Source of the DNA: Bremerella sp. TYQ1
GTDB taxonomy: Bacteria; Planctomycetota; Planctomycetia; Pirellulales; Pirellulaceae
Direction of reading: 5' to 3'
DNA: 64,000 nucleotides
NCBI RefSeq assembly: GCF_020150455.1
Contig: NZ_CP083740.1
Span: 558,001 to 622,000, forward strand
The position numbers and the translations under genes were made by a program. The notes under the pieces are model-generated. The model was not told the origin of the DNA and did no database searches. It saw only the letters and a list, made by a program, of their open reading frames with translations. The first letter of the stretch is position 1; every line of letters starts with the position of its first letter. This document shows, in pieces, positions 56,833 through 64,000 of this stretch.

Positions 56833-58319
56833 TCGAGACTCTCCACCTTTAGATTCTTCACTGCCTCGTAATTGACCTTCACAGTAGGAACCTGGAACCG
56901 AGTCCCTTCATTTTTGTCGTCAACTAAATCGATGGTTTCCGTCGCATCTTCGGGTGGTATCCCGGCTTGCCTTGCCATCGCAAGCCAAAACGCCAGAGTT
57001 TCGAGATCATGTGTAGGTGGAAGGGACAGGGCTAAATCACCAATCGTTGGTGAATTTGGGAGCTGCTGTAGATACTCAAGTGTTTGGCGGAATAGCTCCG
57101 TTCGATTTAACGCATGATATGCCTTCCAAAACTCGTCATCCATCGCGTTTGGATCAGCTTCGTTAACTTCTAAGTCCAGCGTATCTGTAGAGTCGTCGCC
57201 GACTTGTTTCGGAAGAAGACGTTCAATCACTGGTAAGTTTGCGATTGATATAGCAAGTGGTGGTAGCGGACTAGCCGATCGTCGCATTTTTTGCGATTGC
57301 CAATCTAGCTCCAACGCTACCTGGAATATTTCCTGCAAGAGCGCCCCCACACGCATCTGCTCGTCCGCGAGGCCAGACTTGAGAAAACCGCGCACGTCCC
57401 TTTCGCTTCGAGCTCGCGCCTGAATAACGCGTTCGGATTCCTGTACCAGTCGTGAAACCAATTGGCGAAGTTCAGCTTTCTGTTTCCTGCCAAGTGCACG
57501 GTCCGTGTTGTCATTTTCAAGGATTGCCCGCAGTCGAGATTTCATCTCTTGAAGCTCGGATGATTTGACCAGTTGGGCGTAAAAACTCTCGAAAACTTGC
57601 CCTTCTACGGTTTGGACCAACTGCGCATGCCCATCAAGTAGTTCATCGACAATCTCGCCGCGGTTTTGCTTCTCGCTAATGATTCTTTGGCGGAGAATTC
57701 GATCTGCATCACGATAGGAATCTTCAACTCGTCGAAAATCAGCTGGTAGGCTGATTGCTAGTTGATACACTTCTCGGATTCCTTCCTCCGCCTTCGATCC
57801 ATCAAGGACTTCAAAATTTCCAGCTTGAACAGCTTTCAATTCTTGATTCAACAATTCAATCCGAACTTGAAGAGACTTCTCCCTATCGCTTTGGCTCCTG
57901 CTCAGTTGGGACTCGAGAATTTCGATCGCACGCTGGACTGTGGCCAACCGCGAAGCCGTTGATGTCATCGTGTGATCCTCGAGTGATTCAAGAAACATTA
58001 AGGATCGCTGAAAGGCATCGGTCGCCAGAATCTTGCCACCGCGTTCTACAATCAGGCCACGTTTCAACCACTGCCTTAGCTCTCTTCTGGCCTCTAATGG
58101 GTGGTCGCTGTCGAGATCAAACTCGGAGTCGTTTGAATATTCTGCAAAGGCGGCAGCCAATCGTTCCACTGCCTCATCGAAATCTACACCGGCTGGATTC
58201 GACTCGATTAGATTCTTGAGGCTGGCGAGAATAAGTGGACCTTTTGGCGAAGCAAGGAGCAGCCATGCAGAATGGTTTCGCCGGAGCGATACATACTTCT
58301 GGACGATCTCTCTGGACAT
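56829..58319 (-). CDS. jetA: Wadjet subunit JetA (DUF3375, kleisin)
   Basis: This is a 496-residue DUF3375 protein, the kleisin that bridges the JetC heads. The N-terminus (YVSLRRNHSAWLLLASPKGPL) and ELRQWLKRGLIVERGGKILATD are typical of the family, followed by a coiled helical middle (about 120-330) and a C-terminal winged-helix-like part (LEYLQQLPNSPTIGDLALSL). It is the first gene of jetABCD; the order and domain set define a type I Wadjet system. A candidate promoter lies about 105 bp upstream. Confidence 0.94.
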   Translation of the reverse strand: MSREIVQKYVSLRRNHSAWLLLASPKGPLILASLKNLIESNPAGVDFDEAVERLAAAFAEYSNDSEFDLDSDHPLEARRELRQWLKRGLIVERGGKILATDAFQRSLMFLESLEDHTMTSTASRLATVQRAIEILESQLSRSQSDREKSLQVRIELLNQELKAVQAGNFEVLDGSKAEEGIREVYQLAISLPADFRRVEDSYRDADRILRQRIISEKQNRGEIVDELLDGHAQLVQTVEGQVFESFYAQLVKSSELQEMKSRLRAILENDNTDRALGRKQKAELRQLVSRLVQESERVIQARARSERDVRGFLKSGLADEQMRVGALLQEIFQVALELDWQSQKMRRSASPLPPLAISIANLPVIERLLPKQVGDDSTDTLDLEVNEADPNAMDDEFWKAYHALNRTELFRQTLEYLQQLPNSPTIGDLALSLPPTHDLETLAFWLAMARQAGIPPEDATETIDLVDDKNEGTRFQVPTVKVNYEAVKNLKVESLE

Positions 58320-58423
58320 ATGTCTCCGCTGCCCCAGCTATGCAAATTGGGTCAAAAAATTGCATCTTTCGGTTGCTTCGCGAACGGTCCTCAAAAAACG
58401 GTCACTAGCCACCAAGTCGGTAG

Positions 58424-58452
58424 ATTGTAGCATCCCCGACATGGGGTGTCTC
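58424..58452 (-). promoter_or_regulatory. Candidate promoter of jetABCD
   Basis: On the minus strand GAGACA (58447-58452, four of six to consensus) and TACAAT (58424-58429) are 17 bp apart, with an extended -10 TGC just before TACAAT. The spacer contains CACCCC-ATGTC-GGGGATG, a partly symmetric element that could bind a regulator. Sequence-only prediction. Confidence 0.35.
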
Positions 58453-59066
58453 CTCTCTCCTCCACAAGAGGGAAATTCGCAGCCGGAACGAGATAAGCTT
58501 TTGACACCCAGTCACACTGCGGCGCGGTATGGTTTTAGACGCCACCAAGCCCGGAGTGGCAGACCAAATTGTGCTTTGTAAGATCCACAACTAGAAGGTC
58601 GACACGGTCTCGAAACGGCGGCAGGTTGTCGCGACCTGAATGGCCGCGTCGTTTATTGTGCGAGTCGGCCCAAATTTTCAGTATGCAATTCAAATGTTGC
58701 TCGTTGGCAATACCGAAGCCGATTGGCCTGGATGGACATTATGGGTGTATTCAGCCAGACCAACCTAACATTCGTCGAATGTGAACCTATGGCAACACCG
58801 ATCTCGACGTTTGAACACGTCAAAAAGATGGCATGAACGCGGAGCGGACGCCAACGCATGTAAAATAGGGTATCAATCGCGGCGGCCCGATTGCGGAAGA
58901 CGTTACAGCCATACCTTGCGTGGACATGACGAATCGTACTTTTCCGCTCTCTGGACGGCGAATTAAAGGCCCTCCTTAACACGCTGGACAGGCGCCGCGG
59001 CAGTCGTTGTGACCGAATCCATCGTGCCAGTCTTCAAGCAAACACTGCCGCATTGCCAAAATGCCC
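58453..59066. other. Intergenic region, nothing recognised
   Basis: About 610 bp between the jetA promoter area and a hicA relic. Frames at 58569-58784 and 58653-58982 are rich in Arg/Cys and lack ribosome sites or motifs. It may contain decayed DNA that I could not identify. Confidence 0.35.
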
Positions 59067-59336
59067 TCAGTTTAGGTCGATGTTCTCGGCTCGCTCAAAC
59101 CGTCGCATGGATTTAACGGCTCACGACTCAGTGTCTTTTTGAAGGTGCGGCCGGTAAAGCATGACCCGCATGCCGTTCAGGGCAGCCCGCACTCGCGATC
59201 CGGAGCCTCCGCTGATCTCGGCACCGACTGCCTTCAGCGTCACCTGGATATCCGCCAGGCAATGCTGTATCTGACCGGTGCCTCGAAAATCGCTACCAAT
59301 GTGATCGTATGTGCTTTGGTCCCATGCTCTCCTCAT
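59067..59336 (-). pseudogene. hicA: hicA-family toxin gene, broken by a TGA
   Basis: The frame from 59336 reads ADIQVTLKAVGAEISGGSGS then RVRAALNGMRVMLYRPHLQ and KDTES, the pattern of HicA toxins (DIESLLRALGAEI, GSRV, FHRPHP). A TGA at 59121-59123 stands where the family has the Gly of DKGAV, and beyond it the same frame continues AVKSMRRFERAENIDLN to a stop, matching the normal HicA end. A single GGA-to-TGA change could explain the break. HicA is an mRNA-cleaving double-stranded-RNA-binding-fold toxin; no hicB was found beside it. It lies 24 bp after the OLD-family gene stop on the same strand. Confidence 0.62.
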
Positions 59337-59360
59337 TAGTATCTTCGGATAATGCCGCCG

Positions 59361-61898
59361 TCACGTTTTGTCAGATGGCGGGATTCCTGGTGAAATCGTT
59401 GCTTCGGTGGAAATCGGTTGCCCTTTTCCATCCGTGATTATTTGGGCGGGAGCACTGGATTCGACAACTGCAGCCTGCTTTGGCTCTGTTGCGGCCGACA
59501 AGTCAACCGTTTCCTGCTGAACCGCGTTTAGGGCAGAATACCGCACACAGCCAAGCGCCTGAGAAAACTCCGCGAACCGTTCGACCGCACCCGGTTTCGG
59601 TTCGTTGAGATCGAAACTGCGTCTTAGCTTTTGAAGCTCAAGCCGAACCGTGTCCGCTTCGCTGCTGTCGTCCAAAGCGGATTCAACATCCTCAAGCAGT
59701 AGAATGGCTTCCTCGCGCTTGGCAGTCGTTGGATGGTCACTGCGAAACGATTTGATAACGCGGTCGACTTTGCGAGAGATTCGCTCTTGTGATGTTCCAC
59801 GTTCGGCCTGTCTCTGCATTTCGGAGAGCCGCCGAATCAGGACAGCAAAATTCGCCTGGAAGGTTTTGGCATCCTCTTCAGGAATGATCGGAGTCGGGGC
59901 AATGTGGTTCTGGTGAATCAATTCAACGACTTCTCGGGCCAACCCCATCTTGTCGATGTGAAATTCCGGCCCAACTTCAGACTGCACGACGTGATTGATC
60001 GCGTCGTAGTGCTGTCGGTCTGCGGTCCATGCCGAAACAATTGCATCCTGGGTGACCTTTGCGGCATCTGTTGCTGATACACCACAGACCTTTTTGAGGA
60101 ATCGCTGCACCGCAATGGCACAAAGACCGGGAGGGATTAGGTCTTCCGACTCGATTAGGGTTTTGCCTTCCGGCAGTTTCACCTCACTTGCCAAGTCAGC
60201 AAGCATGAGCACGGACTCGGGCTTTATGATTTGCTTGCCTTTTGCGCCGCCCCTTTTTAGGTCTTTTTGCGCCTGCTTTCCCGATTTGTCGCTATCGAGC
60301 AAAACAATGACGGACGGCTGTTCGATATCTCGCCCGCGAGCCAGATAAACCAGATACGGAATGTGGGATGAAGAGCCTGCCGGAACAATCGTGATTCGAT
60401 TCAGGTCGAAGGTATTGATCTTAGAAACGTCCAGTGCCCGCAAATAAGTTGAACACCCTGCGAGCAATACCTGATCGGCTAATCCCTCAACCATAAGATT
60501 GCAGTTGCCGATGAAGGCAGTCTCTCCGACGAACGACCCGAATGATGAACGGAGCGGTTCGTAATGATTCTTCGACGCATCATTGACAACCCTCGTACCC
60601 TCATCGTCCGTGCCTTTCTCCAGTACGCGTATACGCTCACCATGATTGCGGTCGATCAGGAATGGGGAGTGCGTAACGTAAACGACCTGCACTGGCCTGC
60701 ATCCATCCTCTTCAGGATGTGCAAATGCGTCGAAGATTCTTAGAAGGTCCTGCTGGCCCTGGCTTGAGAGATACGCATCAGGTTCATCCATGAGCAACAT
60801 CTCCCAGCCATCGCTAGGATGATCGTGTGCCAAATACTGAACGTAGTAACTGAGAAAGTATTTGAGGCCGTTGCTGCGCTCGCCGAAGGAATACTCCGTT
60901 TGAGTACGGTCGCTGATTGTGAAGACTAGGTCATCGTCGCGGGCAGAGACCGTGAGGCGGAAATCCCTGTCCTGCACCCACCATTTCGGAAAATTCAATT
61001 CAGCGGCAAGGCGTTGATTAATTTGCTGGAGCAAGCCATTGGCAAGGCCCTCGTCTTCTTCAGCTAATGCTTTCGAAAGATCGGCTATTGCCGCTCTGTC
61101 GATCTTGGCTACCTTGAACAACAGGTCCCGTGCAAGTTCAAGAGATCGGGTCGCTTTTCCATCTGCCGCTGCCTCCTCATCATCAGGCGAAAACTTTGCC
61201 ATAGCCTTGGAAATGGCTGAAGCTCCGGACTTGACAGCTTCTTCGGATGAAAAATGCGAAAGAATGCCATCGACTATTCCAACAAGGGAATTTCGCTCGG
61301 TTCGGCGCCAAGCGGAACGCGTCTCACCTCTCAGCCATGAAAGAGGCACACTGCTTGGGAGCGCAACGCTAGAGTCAATTTCAAAGACTTTCGGGAGCAA
61401 TGCGCTTTTGAGGAATGCTGCCGTGTCCTTGACATCGCATTGAACGTATTGATCACGCTGCTTGAGCCAGATATCAATTGAGGTTCTGTCACGTCGAATA
61501 AGAATAAATTCATCTAAAGAGCTGTCGCTTTTTACTTCAATCAGTGTTCGAAGCTCGTCCTGCTGTTCTCGGCTGAGGTCCGCGAAATGAAGGCCGAAGT
61601 CCGGCCATCGCATATTTCCCTCTTCGACTGTAAAGAACTGGGAGTATCGACAGAAATCCCTGCGAGAGATGTTTTCGCCGGAAAGTCCTTTCTTAATTGC
61701 ACCGAGAGAATGACTCTTGCCAGACTCGTTTGCGCCGACAATGGTCGTGATGTCTCTTGCCAGTGGAATACGGACGAACGGAAACCACGCTTCGCCAACG
61801 TTCTCCCATGGCAACGCCTTGGCCCCGGGATGGTTCTTGCGAAGGTAGTCGAAGTTGAACGATTTGAAGAAGCGAACAAGAACTGCTTTGAGATACAT
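59361..61898 (-). CDS. OLD-family ATP-dependent nuclease (AAA ATPase with Toprim domain)
   Basis: This protein is about 845 residues. The start at 61898 has GGGGAG upstream and the usual YLKAVLVRFFKSF opening. The ABC-type ATPase has Walker A GANESGKS (about 54-61), LLMDEPDAYLSS as Walker B (near 366) and VTHSPFLI as H-loop. A Toprim domain follows with MVEGLADQ (Glu near 468) and LLDSDKSG (DxD near 531), giving an overcoming-lysogenization-defect type nuclease. About 200 residues of charged C-terminal sequence follow. No UvrD-like helicase is adjacent, so it is not Gabija; it resembles stand-alone class 1 OLD proteins with phage-defence roles. It closes the right part of the island. Confidence 0.85.
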   Translation of the reverse strand: MYLKAVLVRFFKSFNFDYLRKNHPGAKALPWENVGEAWFPFVRIPLARDITTIVGANESGKSHSLGAIKKGLSGENISRRDFCRYSQFFTVEEGNMRWPDFGLHFADLSREQQDELRTLIEVKSDSSLDEFILIRRDRTSIDIWLKQRDQYVQCDVKDTAAFLKSALLPKVFEIDSSVALPSSVPLSWLRGETRSAWRRTERNSLVGIVDGILSHFSSEEAVKSGASAISKAMAKFSPDDEEAAADGKATRSLELARDLLFKVAKIDRAAIADLSKALAEEDEGLANGLLQQINQRLAAELNFPKWWVQDRDFRLTVSARDDDLVFTISDRTQTEYSFGERSNGLKYFLSYYVQYLAHDHPSDGWEMLLMDEPDAYLSSQGQQDLLRIFDAFAHPEEDGCRPVQVVYVTHSPFLIDRNHGERIRVLEKGTDDEGTRVVNDASKNHYEPLRSSFGSFVGETAFIGNCNLMVEGLADQVLLAGCSTYLRALDVSKINTFDLNRITIVPAGSSSHIPYLVYLARGRDIEQPSVIVLLDSDKSGKQAQKDLKRGGAKGKQIIKPESVLMLADLASEVKLPEGKTLIESEDLIPPGLCAIAVQRFLKKVCGVSATDAAKVTQDAIVSAWTADRQHYDAINHVVQSEVGPEFHIDKMGLAREVVELIHQNHIAPTPIIPEEDAKTFQANFAVLIRRLSEMQRQAERGTSQERISRKVDRVIKSFRSDHPTTAKREEAILLLEDVESALDDSSEADTVRLELQKLRRSFDLNEPKPGAVERFAEFSQALGCVRYSALNAVQQETVDLSAATEPKQAAVVESSAPAQIITDGKGQPISTEATISPGIPPSDKT

Positions 61899-61920
61899 GA
61901 TATTACGTCTCCCCTGACTC

Positions 61921-62118
61921 TTATGATGACTCACTCAGCTGCTTTGGAGGCAATTGTTTGATAACGCGTCTCTCAACGGGCACCTGCGAATGCGGAAGCC
62001 CTGAAAGATGACCGTGCAATCGTTCGAGATTCTCACTTGTAAAGAAAATTACCTGCTGTGAGGAGGAAAGTGAGGCGGACGCTCTGCGCAGAAGCTCGAC
62101 GAAGTTTACATCGCGCAT
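61921..62118 (-). pseudogene. Small frame before the OLD gene, possibly an ATPase tail relic
   Basis: This is a 65-codon frame that extends upstream without an ATG to a stop near 62150. It reads ELLRRASASLSSSQQVIFFT and SENLERLHGHL, which resembles the end of an SMC/AAA ATPase (QVIxFT after Walker B). It lacks a clear ribosome site. Either a truncated neighbour or a short gene coupled to the OLD gene, whose start lies 22 bp downstream. I favour a relic. Confidence 0.35.
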
Positions 62119-62379
62119 AATCTGCTGACGTGGCTCTGAAAAAGATTAAGAATGTTATCGAGTCGACTATCGCTTTCAAGTGAACGCTAGTATCGCACAG
62201 GGGCTCCCTTTGGCAAGCTTATACCTCTATTGGTTCTTGATGGAGTTGTCAAGCAAGGCGATACACAGCAAGGGTTTGCGAACCATCAAAATTGGTCAGA
62301 GCGTTTGTGGCGCTTGATCGAGTGTGCCCCTCACCGACATCTTTGCTCAGTTTAGAGCTGAAAGTAGTAGGGGAATGAC

Positions 62380-62397
62380 CTCTCCTAATTAGGAGAG
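62380..62397 (+). promoter_or_regulatory. Perfect 18-bp palindrome containing the ribosome site of the small gene
   Basis: CTCTCCTAATTAGGAGAG is its own reverse complement; its right half holds the AGGAG (62391-62395) placed six bases before the ATG at 62402. As RNA the two halves could pair and hide the ribosome site, or as DNA it could be an operator. Confidence 0.55.
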
Positions 62398-62401
62398 AGT
62401 C

Positions 62402-62629
62402 ATGAACTCTGAAGATAGCTTCAATCCTCAAGAAGGTCTACAGAACCAAGCGGGTAACGAGTTGTTTGAGCGTAGCGAAAACGACTCATTACCCGCGGGG
62501 CCGCCGTTGGAGCCCCCTGCTGCCGAGCATCTGCCAGAGGCGTTTTCGCCTTCTCGTTTGGATCGGCCTGCTCTTATCGCCGTAACCAAACGCCACGGTT
62601 ACCAGCCGCGTGCACCTACAGACTCGTGA
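62402..62629 (+). CDS. Small proline-rich protein of unknown function
   Basis: This 75-residue protein starts at an ATG with a strong, well-spaced AGGAG. It is polar at the N-terminus (MNSEDSFNPQEGLQNQ) with a proline-rich middle (PAGPPLEPPAAEHLPEAF) and a basic end (VTKRHGYQPRAP). The middle is shared with the minus-strand frame at 46128-46490, at about 81 percent DNA identity over 59 bp. No domain recognised. Low complexity suggests a disordered protein. Its own palindromic leader hints at tight translational or transcriptional control. Confidence 0.62.
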   Translation: MNSEDSFNPQEGLQNQAGNELFERSENDSLPAGPPLEPPAAEHLPEAFSPSRLDRPALIAVTKRHGYQPRAPTDS

Positions 62630-62669
62630 AATCATTTATTCGAATGTCTGGTTTTCTTCTTCATCGCGA

Positions 62670-64000
62670 TCAATCTCCACCGTCTTCGATAGCCATTTGC
62701 CAGAGATCGTGACCGAAGGCATCTCGGACGACTGTCATCCGCATGACGTCGGTTGTTCCATCAGCAATTCGTAGCCCCATCAGGTCGCGGACTCGATCGC
62801 CCAGGTCTACCTCTCGGCTGTAGCCAAGGGCACCGTGCGCACGCATCGCAGCATCGCAAGCTTCCAGTGCGAATTCGACACCCTCTGCTTTGATTCCATT
62901 AACCAATGGCTCCGCGGCGTCATAGTTTCCCTGATCAAAGTAGCGTGCAGCCTCGCGAGACAAAGCCAATGCCATGCGGAGCTTGGTGAGTTGCTCGCCG
63001 ATGGGTTCCTGAAGATGAGTAAACCGTCCGATCGGACCTCCAAAGGCTTCGCGTTCTCGAATCCGCTCAGCCATGACCTCCAACGCTCGTTCGCCACATC
63101 CGATCGCCGCTGCCGACTGCATCAATCGCCAGTAGAGGAAATGCTCCTCAAAAAGATCACCACCGTCGCCGTCCTCGCCGATTAAGTGCTCCGGGCCTAC
63201 ATACATCTGATCGAAATTGAGTCCGCCAAATGAATTTCCTGTAAGCCCATGTGCATACCGATCGACAATCTCCAAACCCGGGTGATTGATCGGCAAAAGA
63301 AACGCGGTCTGTTTGCCCGGTCTGTCGTTGGCAGCCTGCACGTAAAGAACCACGTGCGTTGCTTGTCGCAGCCGGGCGTTCCAAAGCTTTGATCCTGTGA
63401 GCCTGAAACCATCGCCGTCTCTGATTGCTCGACTTTGAATATTCTTTGTGTGAGTGCCTGCTCCTTCTTCCGTGATAGCTACCGCAAAGTAAGCGCGGCC
63501 GCCAATCAGATCGTGTATGGCCGCTTGGGCAAACTCAGATTCAAGCTTGATAGCCGGTCTACCGTGAGCGCCACCAACAACATCACGTAGATTTAGGTTG
63601 TAACGCCCGGCGTGACGAAAGATCTCAAGCATTTGTTCGGCGGACCAGTCACTGCCCCCTACCGTTGTGGGCAGGTCCAATCCTGGCAATCCGAACCTAG
63701 CACCGCGACTTCGCCACTCTTTCGGCGAGGTAAGCTTGTTTTCAGCTTGAAGCTCTTTCGCGAGCAGGTCGATTTCGGTCTTAATCTGGTCGACTGAGGC
63801 CGCCGACGAATTGTTAATATAATCCCGCGTACCAACGATCTTGATCGTAAAGACAGTATTCAATTCATAGATCGGCTCGTTCTCATCATTGCGCGATAGG
63901 TTGTCCAAGATGACAATTGCCTTCGGAGCGGCATCGTCGCCATGGAACCGAATTCCGTATTGGTAATCTTTGAAGGGACGAGTAGGATCAAGGACGCGAA
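62670..64000 (-). CDS. Acyl-CoA dehydrogenase family protein (5' end outside window)
   Basis: From about residue 85 of the visible part this is an acyl-CoA dehydrogenase: FGLPGLDLPTTVGGSDW, FAVAITEEGAGTHTKNIQSR (FAD-binding loop), GFRLTGSKLWNA, REREAFGGPIGRFTHLQEP and AMRAHGALGYSREVDLGDRVRDL near the end, with IADGTTDVMRM. These flavoenzymes oxidise acyl-CoA or act as hydroxylase-like relatives in the cytoplasm. A TTG at 63908 could start it, but the frame stays open to the window edge through RVLDPTRPFKDYQYG and FHGDDAAPKAIVILDNLS, so an extra N-terminal domain or longer protein is likely. Confidence 0.85.
   Translation of the reverse strand, partial: RVLDPTRPFKDYQYGIRFHGDDAAPKAIVILDNLSRNDENEPIYELNTVFTIKIVGTRDYINNSSAASVDQIKTEIDLLAKELQAENKLTSPKEWRSRGARFGLPGLDLPTTVGGSDWSAEQMLEIFRHAGRYNLNLRDVVGGAHGRPAIKLESEFAQAAIHDLIGGRAYFAVAITEEGAGTHTKNIQSRAIRDGDGFRLTGSKLWNARLRQATHVVLYVQAANDRPGKQTAFLLPINHPGLEIVDRYAHGLTGNSFGGLNFDQMYVGPEHLIGEDGDGGDLFEEHFLYWRLMQSAAAIGCGERALEVMAERIREREAFGGPIGRFTHLQEPIGEQLTKLRMALALSREAARYFDQGNYDAAEPLVNGIKAEGVEFALEACDAAMRAHGALGYSREVDLGDRVRDLMGLRIADGTTDVMRMTVVRDAFGHDLWQMAIEDGGD

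Noticed and set aside
58653..58982. 109-codon minus-strand frame between jetA and the hicA relic
   Set aside because: Arg/Cys-rich, no start signal, no recognisable family.
59361..61898. Gabija system (GajA-like OLD nuclease)
   Set aside because: GajA is accompanied by the UvrD-like helicase GajB; no helicase gene is adjacent on either side.
1..64000. CRISPR arrays, tRNA and rRNA genes, complete insertion sequences
   Set aside because: Looked for on both strands; no regularly spaced repeats, RNA gene signatures or intact transposase genes were seen.

Overview
The window comes from a planctomycete, most likely order Pirellulales (Blastopirellula/Bremerella/Rhodopirellula relatives). The evidence is the density of families almost confined to that phylum: DUF1552, DUF1592, DUF1549/DUF1553 with Planctomycete-type CxxCH motifs, DUF1501, DUF1559 pseudopilin-like proteins, PVC-type heme proteins, sulfatases and an ECF sigma factor of the Rhodopirellula/Verrucomicrobium type.

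Positions 1-15.6 kb (plus strand) hold a catabolic and cell-surface block. A tightly overlapping operon comes first: DUF1552, SMP-30 lactonase, SDR, TIM-barrel isomerase, Gfo/Idh/MocA oxidoreductase. A lipoprotein and a DUF1559 protein follow, then a sulfatase, a broken DUF1501 gene, a second SDR, a GntP-type sugar-acid permease, a DUF1549/DUF1553 protein and an intact DUF1501 protein. A decayed sulfatase tail sits after the intact DUF1501 gene, mirroring the decayed DUF1501 gene after the intact sulfatase.

Positions 16.0-38.25 kb (minus strand) form one long run of twelve closely spaced genes that reads as a single operon: DUF1592, DUF1552, SGNH-like, malate synthase G, FAH-family hydrolase, PVC heme protein, two paralogous TIM-barrel glycosidase-like proteins enclosing a DUF6282 hydrolase, a DUF1593 nucleoside-hydrolase-like protein, a clan GH-A-like protein with a repeat tail, and a triple-frameshifted DUF5060-type glycosidase. 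Divergent from it at 38.6-42.7 kb are an ECF sigma factor, a FecR/SGNH fusion, a DUF1559 protein and a small lipoprotein. Lactonase, SDRs, GntP permease, FAH hydrolase and malate synthase together suggest non-phosphorylative oxidation of a sugar acid, with a C5 acid giving pyruvate plus glycolate that enters central metabolism through glyoxylate.

Positions 43.3-62.6 kb are an accessory defence island: a large serine recombinase with an inverted repeat at its 5' end, a PHP-SMC (TrlF-like) ATPase bracketed by two tyrosine-recombinase relics, an unknown membrane/cytosolic gene pair, a complete type I Wadjet system (jetABCD), a broken hicA toxin gene and an OLD-family ATPase/Toprim nuclease. Two homologous small proline-rich genes in opposite orientation lie near its edges (46.3 and 62.5 kb). 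The window ends in an acyl-CoA dehydrogenase gene whose 5' end is outside. No tRNA, rRNA or CRISPR array was seen.
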